Positions 1 to 6,288 are shown, counted from the stretch's first letter. The stretch is DNA of 7,216 nucleotides from Candidatus Sumerlaeota bacterium (GCA_003554345.1 PWGE01000027.1:1-7216); one strand, 5' to 3'. Translations and numbers: made by a program. Notes: a model not told the origin generated them from the sequence alone.

Positions 1-374
1 TAGCCATTCATCCGGTCGCCGGTAGGATGCCCGGACATATGAATGTTTTACTGGCAGAAGCCGGCATTGATTACGAAAAGATGTTAGACCAGGAAAGCAT
101 TAATCCTCGCTTTGAAGATACAGATCTCGTAATTGTTATAGGAGCGTGTGATGTCATAAATCCTGCTGCTAACGCGGCTGAAGACACCCCTATTTCCGGT
201 ATGCCAATTCTTGAGGTGGAAAAATCAAAAAACATCATAATATGCAACCTCGATGAGAAACCGGGTTACTCCGGTGTAGACAACCCTCTTTATAATGAAG
301 GACATGTCATTACTCTTTGGGGAGATGCCGCACAAACAGTCCCCGAGCTTATCAGGCTCGTCGGAAAAGAATAA
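1..374 (+). CDS. pntB: NAD(P) transhydrogenase subunit beta, C-terminal part (domain III)
   Basis: This is the end of the beta subunit of the membrane proton-translocating transhydrogenase, which couples hydride transfer between NAD(H) and NADP(H) to proton movement. The reading frame is open at the window start (first full codon at 3, AIHPVAGRM), and the stop is TAA at 372-374. The visible ~123 residues are nearly all of domain III, the soluble NADP(H)-binding domain. Family hallmarks are HPVAGRMPGHMNVLLAEA, DTDLVIVIGACDVINPAA, SGMPILEV and GYSGVDNPLY, ending in LWGDA and a closing helix, so the C-terminus is intact and of normal length. One oddity: where characterised enzymes such as E. coli PntB have Lys-Arg-Ser contacting the NADP 2'-phosphate, this protein has Asn-Leu-Asp (246-254). 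The membrane part and pntA would lie upstream, outside the window. Identity is firm; cofactor preference is open. Confidence 0.95.
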   Translation, partial: AIHPVAGRMPGHMNVLLAEAGIDYEKMLDQESINPRFEDTDLVIVIGACDVINPAANAAEDTPISGMPILEVEKSKNIIICNLDEKPGYSGVDNPLYNEGHVITLWGDAAQTVPELIRLVGKE

Positions 375-402
375 ATAGGAAAGAACACCTTTCTGGTTTT
401 AC

Positions 403-440
403 AAAGAGTGTCGTCTGTTACAAACCGACACTCTTTTCTC
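403..440 (+). terminator. Rho-independent terminator after pntB
   Basis: An 11-bp perfect stem AAAGAGTGTCG (403-413) pairs with CGACACTCTTT (426-436). The 12-nt loop can itself pair through GTT/AAC. The T-rich run TTTTCTCTTTT follows. It lies 28 nt past the pntB stop and closes that operon. Confidence 0.85.
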
Positions 441-831
441 TTTTACCTGTTTGAACGCCTTAACAGCTCCTCCTTCCGAAAGCCTAACAGCCTCTTTTAT
501 TCTTTCCCGGCGCACTATAACAAACGCTTCTCATCTCAAGCAGAGTGGGGACCCCACACCACTGCCAGGGAACAAAAATACCCTGAGATTATACAACAGC
601 TTATTCCTGTAAAATTCCAGTGTTTATTGCAAAAAAAACAAACAATGTACATAAGAAAATGGAACATACGCTCATCTTTTACGAAAAGTTTTTTTACAGA
701 CGGAAGTCCTAACAGGAGAATATCTTATCCTTCCCCTCATCAAGAATGAAGACAAAATAACTCATAGAAGGAATACAAGTATCTTAAACTGCAGTTTTCT
801 GGATGCCGTCAAATAAGAGATAAAATATCAG
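441..831. other. Intergenic region without a convincing gene
   Basis: This stretch of about 390 bases lies between the pntB terminator and the 3' end of the ABC exporter operon. The long plus-strand open frame across it begins with GTG inside the terminator stem, has no ribosome binding site, and encodes a Ser/Lys/Arg-rich sequence without recognisable motifs, so I do not call it. Small structures visible are a 13-bp palindrome GTGGGGACCCCAC (545-557), an AT-rich hairpin CTTTT-ACG-AAAAG followed by seven T (676-695), and a 12-bp palindrome AAACTGCAGTTT (786-797). None is assigned a role. No clear terminator for the minus-strand operon was seen. Confidence 0.6.
676..695 (+). terminator. Weak terminator-like hairpin
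   Basis: A 5-bp stem CTTTT/AAAAG around an ACG loop is followed immediately by TTTTTTT on the plus strand. The stem has only one G-C pair, so it would be unstable alone. At best it is a backup for the pntB terminator. Confidence 0.2.
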
Positions 832-1575
832 TTATGCCTCTATTCTGGAAAATATACAGCTTCCGATAAAAAGAATGATTGAGGTTAGAATCACCAATAC
901 CGTCAGGTTAAGGGGCATGTTGAAATAAAAATCCCCGGTCAAACTCCCCCTCACTCCATCAACTCCATAGGCAAGTGGATTGAAGTGCAGAATATAGCGA
1001 AATATATCAGAGGAACCATTTACCGGGAAAAGAGCCCCCGATAAAAAAAACATTGGCATGACAACAAAGTTCATAATCAAATGAAATGCCTGTAAATCTT
1101 TAATCACCGATCCGATAGTCGTACCCAGAGCGGTAAATAGTATCGCAATTAGTAACATAAACAATAATCCAAATGGGAGCATCAACCAGTTAAATTCAAA
1201 ACCCAGTGGAATGGTTATACCCAGAACAATGAGTGCCTGTATCATAGCAGTAGTTGCTCCACCCAGTGTTCTCCCCAGCATTATTTTTAAGCGTGAAACG
1301 GGAGCAACCAGTGTTTCTTTTAGAAAGCCGAATTTTCTGTCCCATATAACATCGACACCTGTAAAAATAGATGAAAAAACCGTGGTCATGGCAATAATAC
1401 CAGGCGAAAGAAAAATAATGTAGTCTCCTTCTCCCGCTCTCTCGTATATATCTCCCATCCCAAAACCCAGCGCCACCAGGAACAATAAAGGATGGCATAA
1501 AGAACCCACAATACGCGCCTTTGACCGGGCATATCTTTTTAACTGTCTCAACCACAGAATATATATAATTCTCAT
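832..1575 (-). CDS. ABC-2 type transporter permease (DrrB/NodJ-like)
   Basis: This is the integral membrane subunit of an ABC exporter, 247 residues, a normal length for the ABC-2 family. About six hydrophobic segments are seen, near residues 28-40, 53-72, 109-125, 131-155, 165-185 and 222-243. A cytoplasmic loop at 79-95 reads DRKFGFLKETLVAPVSR, the typical DrrB-like coupling segment before the second half of the domain. MFFLSGALFPV (175-185) and NPLAYGVDGVR (199-209) are further hallmarks. The ATG lies 1 nt after the TAG of the ATPase gene and has no clear Shine-Dalgarno, so translation is probably coupled. The pair would act as a dimer of each subunit. Substrate is unknown: related systems export antibiotics, lipids, polysaccharides or small hydrophobic compounds, and nothing here narrows that. 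Confidence 0.92.
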   Translation of the reverse strand: MRIIYILWLRQLKRYARSKARIVGSLCHPLLFLVALGFGMGDIYERAGEGDYIIFLSPGIIAMTTVFSSIFTGVDVIWDRKFGFLKETLVAPVSRLKIMLGRTLGGATTAMIQALIVLGITIPLGFEFNWLMLPFGLLFMLLIAILFTALGTTIGSVIKDLQAFHLIMNFVVMPMFFLSGALFPVNGSSDIFRYILHFNPLAYGVDGVRGSLTGDFYFNMPLNLTVLVILTSIILFIGSCIFSRIEA

Positions 1576-1576
1576 A

Positions 1577-2365
1577 CTAATGCTTTAGAAGTTGGTGTTG
1601 CCTGCGCATTTTATCTGAATGGGAGGGACTCTGTTCTCTTATATGGTGACCGGTTAACTTGATAAAAGCTTCTTCCAGGGAACCCATTTTCGTGGCTTCT
1701 TTCAATTGTTGGGGTGAACCCTGGGTTATTATCTTTCCTTCATCGATAATAGCAATCTTCTCTGCCATTCTTTCAGCTTCATCAAGATTATGGGTGGTAA
1801 AAAACACTGTTGTTTGTTCCTTTTGATTCATATTTTTTATATAAGACCAGATATGATAGCGGGTTTGAGGATCTAATCCCAGAGTTGGCTCATCAAGAAA
1901 CAAAATCCTGGGATGATGGAGTAATCCTCGTGCAATTTCCAGACGGCGTTTCATGCCCCCCGAAAAATTCTTTACCTGTTCTTTATGTCTTCCCCAGAGC
2001 TCCACAAATTCCAGAAGTTCCCTGATGTTCTCCCCTAATATCTTTTTTGGGATACCATACAGAACTCCATGAAGCTCCATATTTTCAAAAGCAGTCAGCT
2101 CATCATCCAGGCTGGGATCTTGAAAAACGATGCCAAAAGAACGCCTGGCTCTTTTAGCATTCTTAACGGGATCACATCCATCCAGGCTGATCTTCCCGGA
2201 CGATGGTCGTAACAAGGTGGTTAATATCTTAATGGTGGTCGTCTTCCCGGCGCCGTTCGGCCCAAGAAAAGCAAATATTGAACCTTTTTCCACAGAAAAT
2301 GATATATCATCCACCGCAGTAAAATCGTTAAATTTCTTCGATAAGTTTGTTATCCGGATAATCAT
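1577..2365 (-). CDS. ABC transporter ATP-binding protein (DrrA-like)
   Basis: This is the cytoplasmic ATPase that powers the exporter whose permease follows it, 262 residues. All nucleotide-binding motifs are intact: Walker A GPNGAGKTT (35-43), Q-loop Gln82 in VFQDPSLDDELT, signature NFSGGMKRR (133-141), Walker B ILFLDEP (154-160), D-loop GLD (163-165) and switch His192 in FFTTHNLDEAERMAE. The SLEEAFIKLTG end (229-239) is typical of the DrrA/CcmA-like exporter subgroup. About 23 more residues, polar and basic with many His/Gln/Arg, follow that point and look like a lineage-specific tail. The ATG start fits the family's usual N-terminus (ITNLSKKF at 5-12). No Shine-Dalgarno precedes it, but TATAAT sits 9 nt upstream, so the mRNA may be nearly leaderless. 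Confidence 0.95.
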   Translation of the reverse strand: MIIRITNLSKKFNDFTAVDDISFSVEKGSIFAFLGPNGAGKTTTIKILTTLLRPSSGKISLDGCDPVKNAKRARRSFGIVFQDPSLDDELTAFENMELHGVLYGIPKKILGENIRELLEFVELWGRHKEQVKNFSGGMKRRLEIARGLLHHPRILFLDEPTLGLDPQTRYHIWSYIKNMNQKEQTTVFFTTHNLDEAERMAEKIAIIDEGKIITQGSPQQLKEATKMGSLEEAFIKLTGHHIREQSPSHSDKMRRQHQLLKH

Positions 2366-2374
2366 GAGGTAATT

Positions 2375-2380
2375 ATTATA
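2375..2380 (-). promoter_or_regulatory. Candidate -10 element of the ABC exporter operon
   Basis: Read on the minus strand, this is a perfect TATAAT ending 9 nt before the ATG of the ATPase gene. No good -35 is visible (CAGTTA at 17-nt spacing is poor). A start site about 7 nt downstream would leave a 2-3 nt leader, consistent with the missing Shine-Dalgarno. The region is AT-rich, so chance occurrence is possible. Confidence 0.4.
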
Positions 2381-2417
2381 ACAAATTTTGAGCCAAATAA
2401 CTGTTTCATCATTGGAC

Positions 2418-2447
2418 TTGAATGTTCGGCACAGGGGAATCTACACT
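2418..2447 (+). promoter_or_regulatory. Candidate promoter of the membrane glycosyltransferase operon
   Basis: TTGAAT (2418-2423) and TACACT (2442-2447) are separated by 18 nt and resemble a housekeeping-sigma promoter, with matches of 4/6 and 4/6. The start codon of the first gene lies 35 nt further on. It sits back-to-back with the exporter promoter in a 117-bp divergent region. Confidence 0.3.
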
Positions 2448-2482
2448 TCCTGTCATTTTCAATACGTCTTAAAAACAAAAGC

Positions 2483-3181
2483 ATGAGTTCTTCTGACATC
2501 AGAACTGATCAATCAACATGGCCTTTGTTAAATATGCCGTGTTTATTTGAAAAACAGTCAGTATTTTCTAAAATTGCGTGTTATAATTGGCTCAAAAAAG
2601 CTTTGCCTATGCTCTTCGAAAAATGCGATTCACTAAAAAACACATGGTGGTGGTACTTTAACTTATTTCTTCTTCTCATCTGGGCGCCCCTGCAATATAC
2701 ATTCAGCAACAGGGTCTACGCATTGTATATTATCATCTTTTTTATACTCCTGCGTAGAGTTCGAAATGTATACCTCCCTCTCATCGTTGCTTCTATATTT
2801 TTCATTCTTGTATTTAATACTTACACCATTGATACATGGGCCGATGTAAAAAATTACAATACTACTACTGCCAAAAATCGAAAAATGACCCTTCAAACTA
2901 TACTTACCCCTCGTTCTGGCCTTGAAGTTATCCCCGATGAATCCAGACAAATGCTTTCCCTTATTCAAAAATACAACCTTCCCCATTATAGAATTTCTCC
3001 TGTTCTTCGAAAGGATGAGTTAGTATTTCAGCGTATATACGAAACTGCCTGGCCAGTAAAAATGAAGGATTCTTCGCCCTACCTTTTTGTATGCCCTGAC
3101 GAACTCCAGGAAAACAAGAAATTTGAAACATGCTCCATTGTTGAAAAAAAGGAGAAAATAGCTCTTGTTTACCTTCCTTAA
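2483..3181 (+). CDS. Small membrane protein of unknown function, glycosyltransferase partner candidate
   Basis: I do not recognise a named family. The protein is 232 residues. A polar N-terminus (~1-54) is followed by a Trp-rich start (WWW at 55-57), three hydrophobic segments (~57-72, 77-91 and 97-113) and a soluble C-terminal half (~114-232). The C-terminal part has a helix-like stretch (SRQMLSLIQKYNLPHYRISP, 154-173), then LVFQRIYETAWPVKM (180-194) and SSPYLFVCPDE (197-207), which look like a compact conserved domain. Its last 17 nt overlap the start of the glycosyltransferase gene, so the two are co-translated and probably work together at the membrane. No Shine-Dalgarno is evident for ATG 2483. 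In-frame ATGs at 2534 and 2609 are alternatives, so the first ~42 residues are uncertain. Confidence 0.75.
   Translation: MSSSDIRTDQSTWPLLNMPCLFEKQSVFSKIACYNWLKKALPMLFEKCDSLKNTWWWYFNLFLLLIWAPLQYTFSNRVYALYIIIFFILLRRVRNVYLPLIVASIFFILVFNTYTIDTWADVKNYNTTTAKNRKMTLQTILTPRSGLEVIPDESRQMLSLIQKYNLPHYRISPVLRKDELVFQRIYETAWPVKMKDSSPYLFVCPDELQENKKFETCSIVEKKEKIALVYLP
3149..3154 (+). promoter_or_regulatory. Ribosome binding site deciding a TTG start
   Basis: AAGGAG lies inside the 3' end of the upstream gene, 10 nt before TTG 3165. It supports a TTG start for the glycosyltransferase gene overlapping the preceding stop. No ATG is better placed. Confidence 0.65.
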
Positions 3182-4556
3182 CACCGTCTCTCTTTTTCTC
3201 TTTCTCATCTCTGGGGTCATTTATTTTGGTGGACTGGGATGGCTCACTGTAGGCTCTCTTTTACGAAAAGATGGAATCTTCAAAAAAAAGGAGCACTTAA
3301 CAGTACTTCAGGAACTTCCCGTTATAATAACGGTAGGACTGATTATAAATTATGGGCTCATCCTCATTTTCCGTGAGCTAAGTATTACCATAGTTATAGG
3401 TATCTTTCTCTCATTAATTGGGCTCTGTGGTTATGGATTACACTTTTACCGGGTTCATTTCAGAAATACAATAAACGCGGCTTACTTCACCAGAGTTCTC
3501 TGTATAACATTTGTATGTATTTATTTGTTAGGGCCAATTATAAGTCAGCCTCTCGAAGACTGGGACGCCAGATCTAACTGGTTTTTTCCCGGTCGAATGA
3601 TTTATGTGGAAGGTGCCCTGAACCAGAGTGCTGGCTGGAATCACGAGGGAATGGAATTTTCTCACCCCTATTACCCAAAACTTGTGCCTGCCCTGGCAGC
3701 TCAATCAGCTTATGTAATGGGATTCTGGAACGAGTATCTACCCAAAATCTCTTTATTCTTTCTCCTGGTGCCCCCTGTGATATGGCTGTTTAGTTTTACC
3801 GGAAAATCATGGAGTTTCCTGTTTTTGATCTTCCTTTTCCCTTTCTTCTTTCACAAGATGTTGTGGAACGGCTATCTGGATGGCTACTTTGCCTTATATT
3901 TTTCTATATCCTTATTACTTTTCGGGAGATTCTTAAAGTATTTTCACCCTGTAGATATGGTTGGCGCTCTCGTTTGTTTAATCCTTCTACCCTATTTAAA
4001 ACAGGAAGGGGTGCTGGCTTTATTCTCCGCCCTTACGGTTATGGCTGTTTCCCTCTTCATGGTGCGAAAAGAACACCCCTTAAATTATCGGGCTATTTTT
4101 ACAAATATAAAGCATTATATCATTACGATCATCCTGTTAGCACCGCTGTTTTTATGGGGCATTTACAAAGAAAGATGGGGTTTATCCAGTGATATTGAGC
4201 CTTTCGCCATAGATTCATTTATAAGATTAACAGAACGGATAGAAGAGGGAGACTTATGGATGATTCTCGATTATACACAGTATATGCTTAATACTGCCCT
4301 CTTAATTCTGGGGATTTTTTACTTTGCTCTCGTCGCATTAAAAAAGGATTTTCCGGTACAGGCCCTTGTCGTCTTGCTAACTGCTCTTATATATTGCGGA
4401 GGACTGACATTCGTTGACCTCATCATTCCCCGGGATCTTGAATTAGTACTTGATACCATTAAATATCGAACAATGCTTTCTGTGAATGGTCTCATCTATA
4501 TATCCTGCTATTTCCTGTTCTTAAAGATTGAAGACAGATCTGTCCCCCCTCATTAA
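3165..4556 (+). CDS. GT-C fold membrane glycosyltransferase (GT39/ArnT-like), substrate unknown
   Basis: This is a polytopic membrane protein of 463 residues with roughly ten to twelve hydrophobic segments (for example ~5-30, 53-69, 73-95, 107-127, 194-210, 216-230 and 238-255). The pattern after the fourth segment is that of GT-C transferases, which use polyprenyl-phosphate-linked sugars on the outer face of the membrane: an acidic loop EDWDAR (131-136) followed by W139, then HPYYPKLVPALAA (167-179), NGYLDGYFALY (235-245) and a KQEG motif (279-282). The acidic residues at 131, 132 and 134 are the likely catalytic or metal-site candidates. A usable Shine-Dalgarno supports the TTG start. No acceptor or sugar-donor genes are nearby, so the product (protein, lipid or polysaccharide) cannot be stated. 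Family placement is from motif pattern only. Confidence 0.82.
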   Translation: MFTFLNTVSLFLFLISGVIYFGGLGWLTVGSLLRKDGIFKKKEHLTVLQELPVIITVGLIINYGLILIFRELSITIVIGIFLSLIGLCGYGLHFYRVHFRNTINAAYFTRVLCITFVCIYLLGPIISQPLEDWDARSNWFFPGRMIYVEGALNQSAGWNHEGMEFSHPYYPKLVPALAAQSAYVMGFWNEYLPKISLFFLLVPPVIWLFSFTGKSWSFLFLIFLFPFFFHKMLWNGYLDGYFALYFSISLLLFGRFLKYFHPVDMVGALVCLILLPYLKQEGVLALFSALTVMAVSLFMVRKEHPLNYRAIFTNIKHYIITIILLAPLFLWGIYKERWGLSSDIEPFAIDSFIRLTERIEEGDLWMILDYTQYMLNTALLILGIFYFALVALKKDFPVQALVVLLTALIYCGGLTFVDLIIPRDLELVLDTIKYRTMLSVNGLIYISCYFLFLKIEDRSVPPH

Positions 4557-4859
4557 AGTCAAGACCTCAATAGAAGTTAAACCAGAAAGCAGCTATTCCT
4601 TTTTATTATTCATTTCTTGTATCTACCCGAACCGGAATCAAACAATATCCGTCATCAGTCGTTCCTTTTTGCCATCACAAAAAGGTCCTCCTGGTAATCT
4701 ATTCAGAAGCAGTTCAAGAAATGCCTCATTTACAGGGAAGCAGGAGATTAAAAATATTATCATCCAGCGTTGAGAACGAGGACCCGGGAATACATGCTTG
4801 TATTACTGAAAGGTTCACTTTAAAGATGCCACCACCTGTAGCCTTGCTGAATTATGTCA
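4557..4859. other. Convergent intergenic region
   Basis: About 300 bases lie between the 3' ends of the glycosyltransferase (+) and pseudopilin (-) genes. The only plus-strand open frame starts with TTG inside the glycosyltransferase gene, has low-complexity Ser/Lys/Ile content and no ribosome binding site, and is not called. The one structure that stands out is the hairpin at 4664-4685. Confidence 0.6.
4664..4685. terminator. Symmetric hairpin, possible weak bidirectional terminator
   Basis: CCTTTTTG (4664-4671) pairs perfectly with CAAAAAGG (4678-4685) around a 6-nt loop CCATCA. It sits between two convergent genes, where a shared terminator is expected, but neither side has a T-tract beyond the stem. 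The five T/A pairs within the stem are the only terminator-like element. Confidence 0.3.
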
Positions 4860-5363
4860 TCAACCGGAATAATCACTCGCCCTGATAATATCTCCTTTAG
4901 AAACTATACCGTTGGTAGGATCGTAGATAATAAGAGGAAATGTATCCTCGGGATCATTTATATGAGGAGAGTTAATACCGGGGTAGAGCCATAGAGAGCG
5001 GGTATGCGTTTGTTGGTCAGGCCCCTGACTGACCAATATCCAGCGATGAGGACGTGCCGGAGGTGCCCCGCCATATCTATAGGACCTGCCGTTTGCAGAA
5101 AAAGCATCTTCCGGAATGGTAGAAAGGTATTCTATAGGATCGGTTAAAGATCTCAAACCTGGTGCCGCCATACTTATGGGATAACGATTATTATCCACAT
5201 AATAAGATTCCAGTGCCTGACCTATGGTTCTCATATCAGACCTGGCACGACTTACCTTTGCCCGAATCTGAGCCTGAAGAAAATTAGGAAGTGCTATGGA
5301 CGCCAGGATAGAAATGATCGCCACTACTATTAATAGCTCGATAAGAGTAAAACCTCTTTTCAA
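4860..5363 (-). CDS. Type II secretion/type IV pilus pseudopilin-like protein (GspG-like)
   Basis: This 167-residue protein has a textbook class III prepilin N-terminus, MKRGFTLIELLIVVAIIS. Prepilin peptidase should cut after Gly4, leaving Phe5 as the methylated first residue with Glu at +5. The hydrophobic helix runs to ~25, followed by the amphipathic ALPNFLQAQIRAKVSRARSDM stalk region and ALESYYVDNNRYP (50-62), as in GspG-like major pseudopilins. The C-terminal domain is variable and ends in IIYDPTNGIVSKGDIIRAS (145-163), a form I associate with orphan pseudopilins of planctomycete-like and candidate-phylum bacteria. The start is TTG, inside the upstream stop (TTGA, 4-nt overlap), with AGGAGG 8 nt before it. 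No secretin, ATPase, inner-membrane or peptidase gene is near, so it depends on machinery encoded elsewhere or has a separate role. Confidence 0.93.
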   Translation of the reverse strand: MKRGFTLIELLIVVAIISILASIALPNFLQAQIRAKVSRARSDMRTIGQALESYYVDNNRYPISMAAPGLRSLTDPIEYLSTIPEDAFSANGRSYRYGGAPPARPHRWILVSQGPDQQTHTRSLWLYPGINSPHINDPEDTFPLIIYDPTNGIVSKGDIIRASDYSG

Positions 5364-5884
5364 CGTTCACCCCTCCTTCCAGGACCACCACCCCTTCTTT
5401 CACGCCATTCTTCCATTCTGCTTTCAATCATTTCTCTCATTTCCCGGCGTTCAGATTCACTGAGAAGTTTTTCCGCTCGTTCTTCAAATTCCTGCATCCG
5501 TTGAGACATACGGCTTCTAAATTCCTGTCGTCGCTCTTCAATCTTTGCCTGTTGCTCATCCGTTAACACTTCTTCGAAAACCTCTCTTCTCTCTTCCCAG
5601 GTCAGGTCACGATCGCGTATGGCTTCCTCCAGCTTCTTTTCCTGTTCTTCGGTTATTTCCAGTTCCTCACGACCATATTGACGTATTCTTTCTTCCATTT
5701 GCTCCCGACGCTCCTCAGTTGTTAGCCCTCTTCCTCTGCTCCTGTCATCACTTTCCGGACGTTCAATACCTGCCGTCTCATCTGCAGGAGGACGATACTC
5801 CCGATACCGATTATAGGCAAATATCCATATTCCAACGATAACGCCAATAAGGACAACTAAAACAATCTTTTGCTTATTACCCAT
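5360..5884 (-). CDS. Membrane-anchored Arg/Glu-rich LTxxQ-motif protein (Spy/CpxP-like)
   Basis: This 174-residue protein has an N-terminal hydrophobic segment (~7-23), probably an uncleaved anchor, then a proline-containing linker (~31-45). From ~54 to 163 it is a long, highly charged helical stretch rich in Glu and Arg. An LTxxQ motif, LTDEQ (107-111), and variants LTTEE (54-58), ITEEQ (77-81), LTWEE (94-98) and LSESE (141-145) resemble the periplasmic Spy/CpxP/CnrX group, which act as chaperones or stress and metal sensors. The tail is GGGPGRRGER. I choose ATG at 5882-5884 because AGGAG lies 7 nt upstream. A TTG two codons earlier would be only 4 nt away. The stop overlaps the pseudopilin start by 4 nt, so the two are translated together. 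An alternative reading is a simple charged single-helix spacer with chance LTxxQ motifs. Confidence 0.75.
   Translation of the reverse strand: MGNKQKIVLVVLIGVIVGIWIFAYNRYREYRPPADETAGIERPESDDRSRGRGLTTEERREQMEERIRQYGREELEITEEQEKKLEEAIRDRDLTWEERREVFEEVLTDEQQAKIEERRQEFRSRMSQRMQEFEERAEKLLSESERREMREMIESRMEEWRERRGGGPGRRGER
5372..5377 (-). promoter_or_regulatory. Shine-Dalgarno of the pseudopilin gene (TTG start)
   Basis: On the minus strand this is AGGAGG, 8 nt before TTG 5363-5361. It lies in the Gly/Arg-rich 3' end of the upstream gene. It decides the TTG start, which gives the normal short MKRG leader. Confidence 0.8.
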
Positions 5885-5891
5885 CAAAGCA

Positions 5892-5896
5892 CTCCT
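5892..5896 (-). promoter_or_regulatory. Shine-Dalgarno of the LTxxQ gene
   Basis: On the minus strand this is AGGAG, 7 nt before ATG 5884-5882. The spacing favours this ATG over the adjoining TTG at 5887-5885. Confidence 0.6.
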
Positions 5897-6260
5897 ATTC
5901 CAATTATTTTACGTATCTTTTCACTTCTTTTTATAAAAACGAAAATATTCTTTTTTTATTTGAATAAATATTTTTTAGCGCTCTTCTGAATTATTCCTGA
6001 ACTGGTGATGTCTGTATATTGCTGATAATCATTTAATTTTAATCGCTCTCCAAGTCTTCAATCGGGCAGGATCTGCTTACAATAACATCAATGTATTTTA
6101 TTTTCTATTTGAAAGCACCCCAGACAACTTGCAAACTAAAGATAACCGGATTCGGTCTCTTCTTTATGTTTATGCCGGTTATTTTTTCTGCAAGCTTTCC
6201 TGATGCAAAAATACTTTTCATGTTCTGCTTCCAGTTCATATTATTTCAGATACGGAAGAC
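5897..6260. other. AT-rich intergenic region between divergent operons
   Basis: This stretch of about 360 bases, with long T and A runs, should hold the promoter of the minus-strand LTxxQ/pseudopilin pair, but I found no convincing -35/-10 for it. A 57-codon hydrophobic open frame (6091-6264, +) lacks a ribosome binding site and is not called. The inverted repeat at 6138-6186 is listed separately. Confidence 0.55.
6138..6186 (+). terminator. Orphan terminator-like inverted repeat
   Basis: AAAGATAACCGG (6138-6149) pairs with CCGGTTATTTTT (6175-6186): 12 bp with one G-T wobble, a core of 8 perfect pairs, and a T-run TTTTTT overlapping the 3' arm. The loop is 25 nt, long for a simple terminator. 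No plus-strand gene precedes it, so it would end an unannotated transcript or act as a leader structure. Confidence 0.4.
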
Positions 6261-6288
6261 CTGACAATAAAAGAAAATATATTACAAT
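6261..6288 (+). promoter_or_regulatory. Candidate promoter of the 6370 gene
   Basis: CTGACA (6261-6266) and TACAAT (6283-6288) each match the housekeeping consensus at 5/6 and are 16 nt apart. A start site near 6295 would give a leader of about 75 nt before ATG 6370. Confidence 0.45.

Noticed and set aside
408-749. 113-codon plus-strand open frame
   Set aside because: Starts with GTG inside the pntB terminator stem, has no ribosome binding site, and the product is Ser/Lys/Arg-rich without domain-like patterning.
786-797. AAACTGCAGTTT palindrome as terminator of the ABC operon
   Set aside because: It has no loop, so it cannot fold as a terminator hairpin, and no T-tract follows on the minus strand. 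A 12-bp palindrome may be chance.
1196-1555. 119-codon minus-strand frame inside the permease gene
   Set aside because: Shadow of the permease in another frame; the permease frame shows clear ABC-2 motifs.
4528-4773. 81-codon plus-strand open frame
   Set aside because: Starts with TTG inside the glycosyltransferase gene, has no ribosome binding site, and the composition looks like translated noncoding DNA.
5885-5887. TTG as start of the LTxxQ-like gene
   Set aside because: Only 4 nt from AGGAG. The ATG at 5884-5882 has the normal 7-nt spacing.
6021-6050. GATAATCATTT stretch resembling half of a Fur box
   Set aside because: Only one half-site matches, the region is AT-rich, and neither neighbouring gene suggests iron regulation.
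6091-6264. 57-codon hydrophobic open frame (MYFIFYLKAPQ...), a possible small membrane protein
   Set aside because: No Shine-Dalgarno at a usable distance, Phe-rich as expected from T-rich DNA, and it spans the terminator-like inverted repeat. It would merit revisiting if homologues existed.
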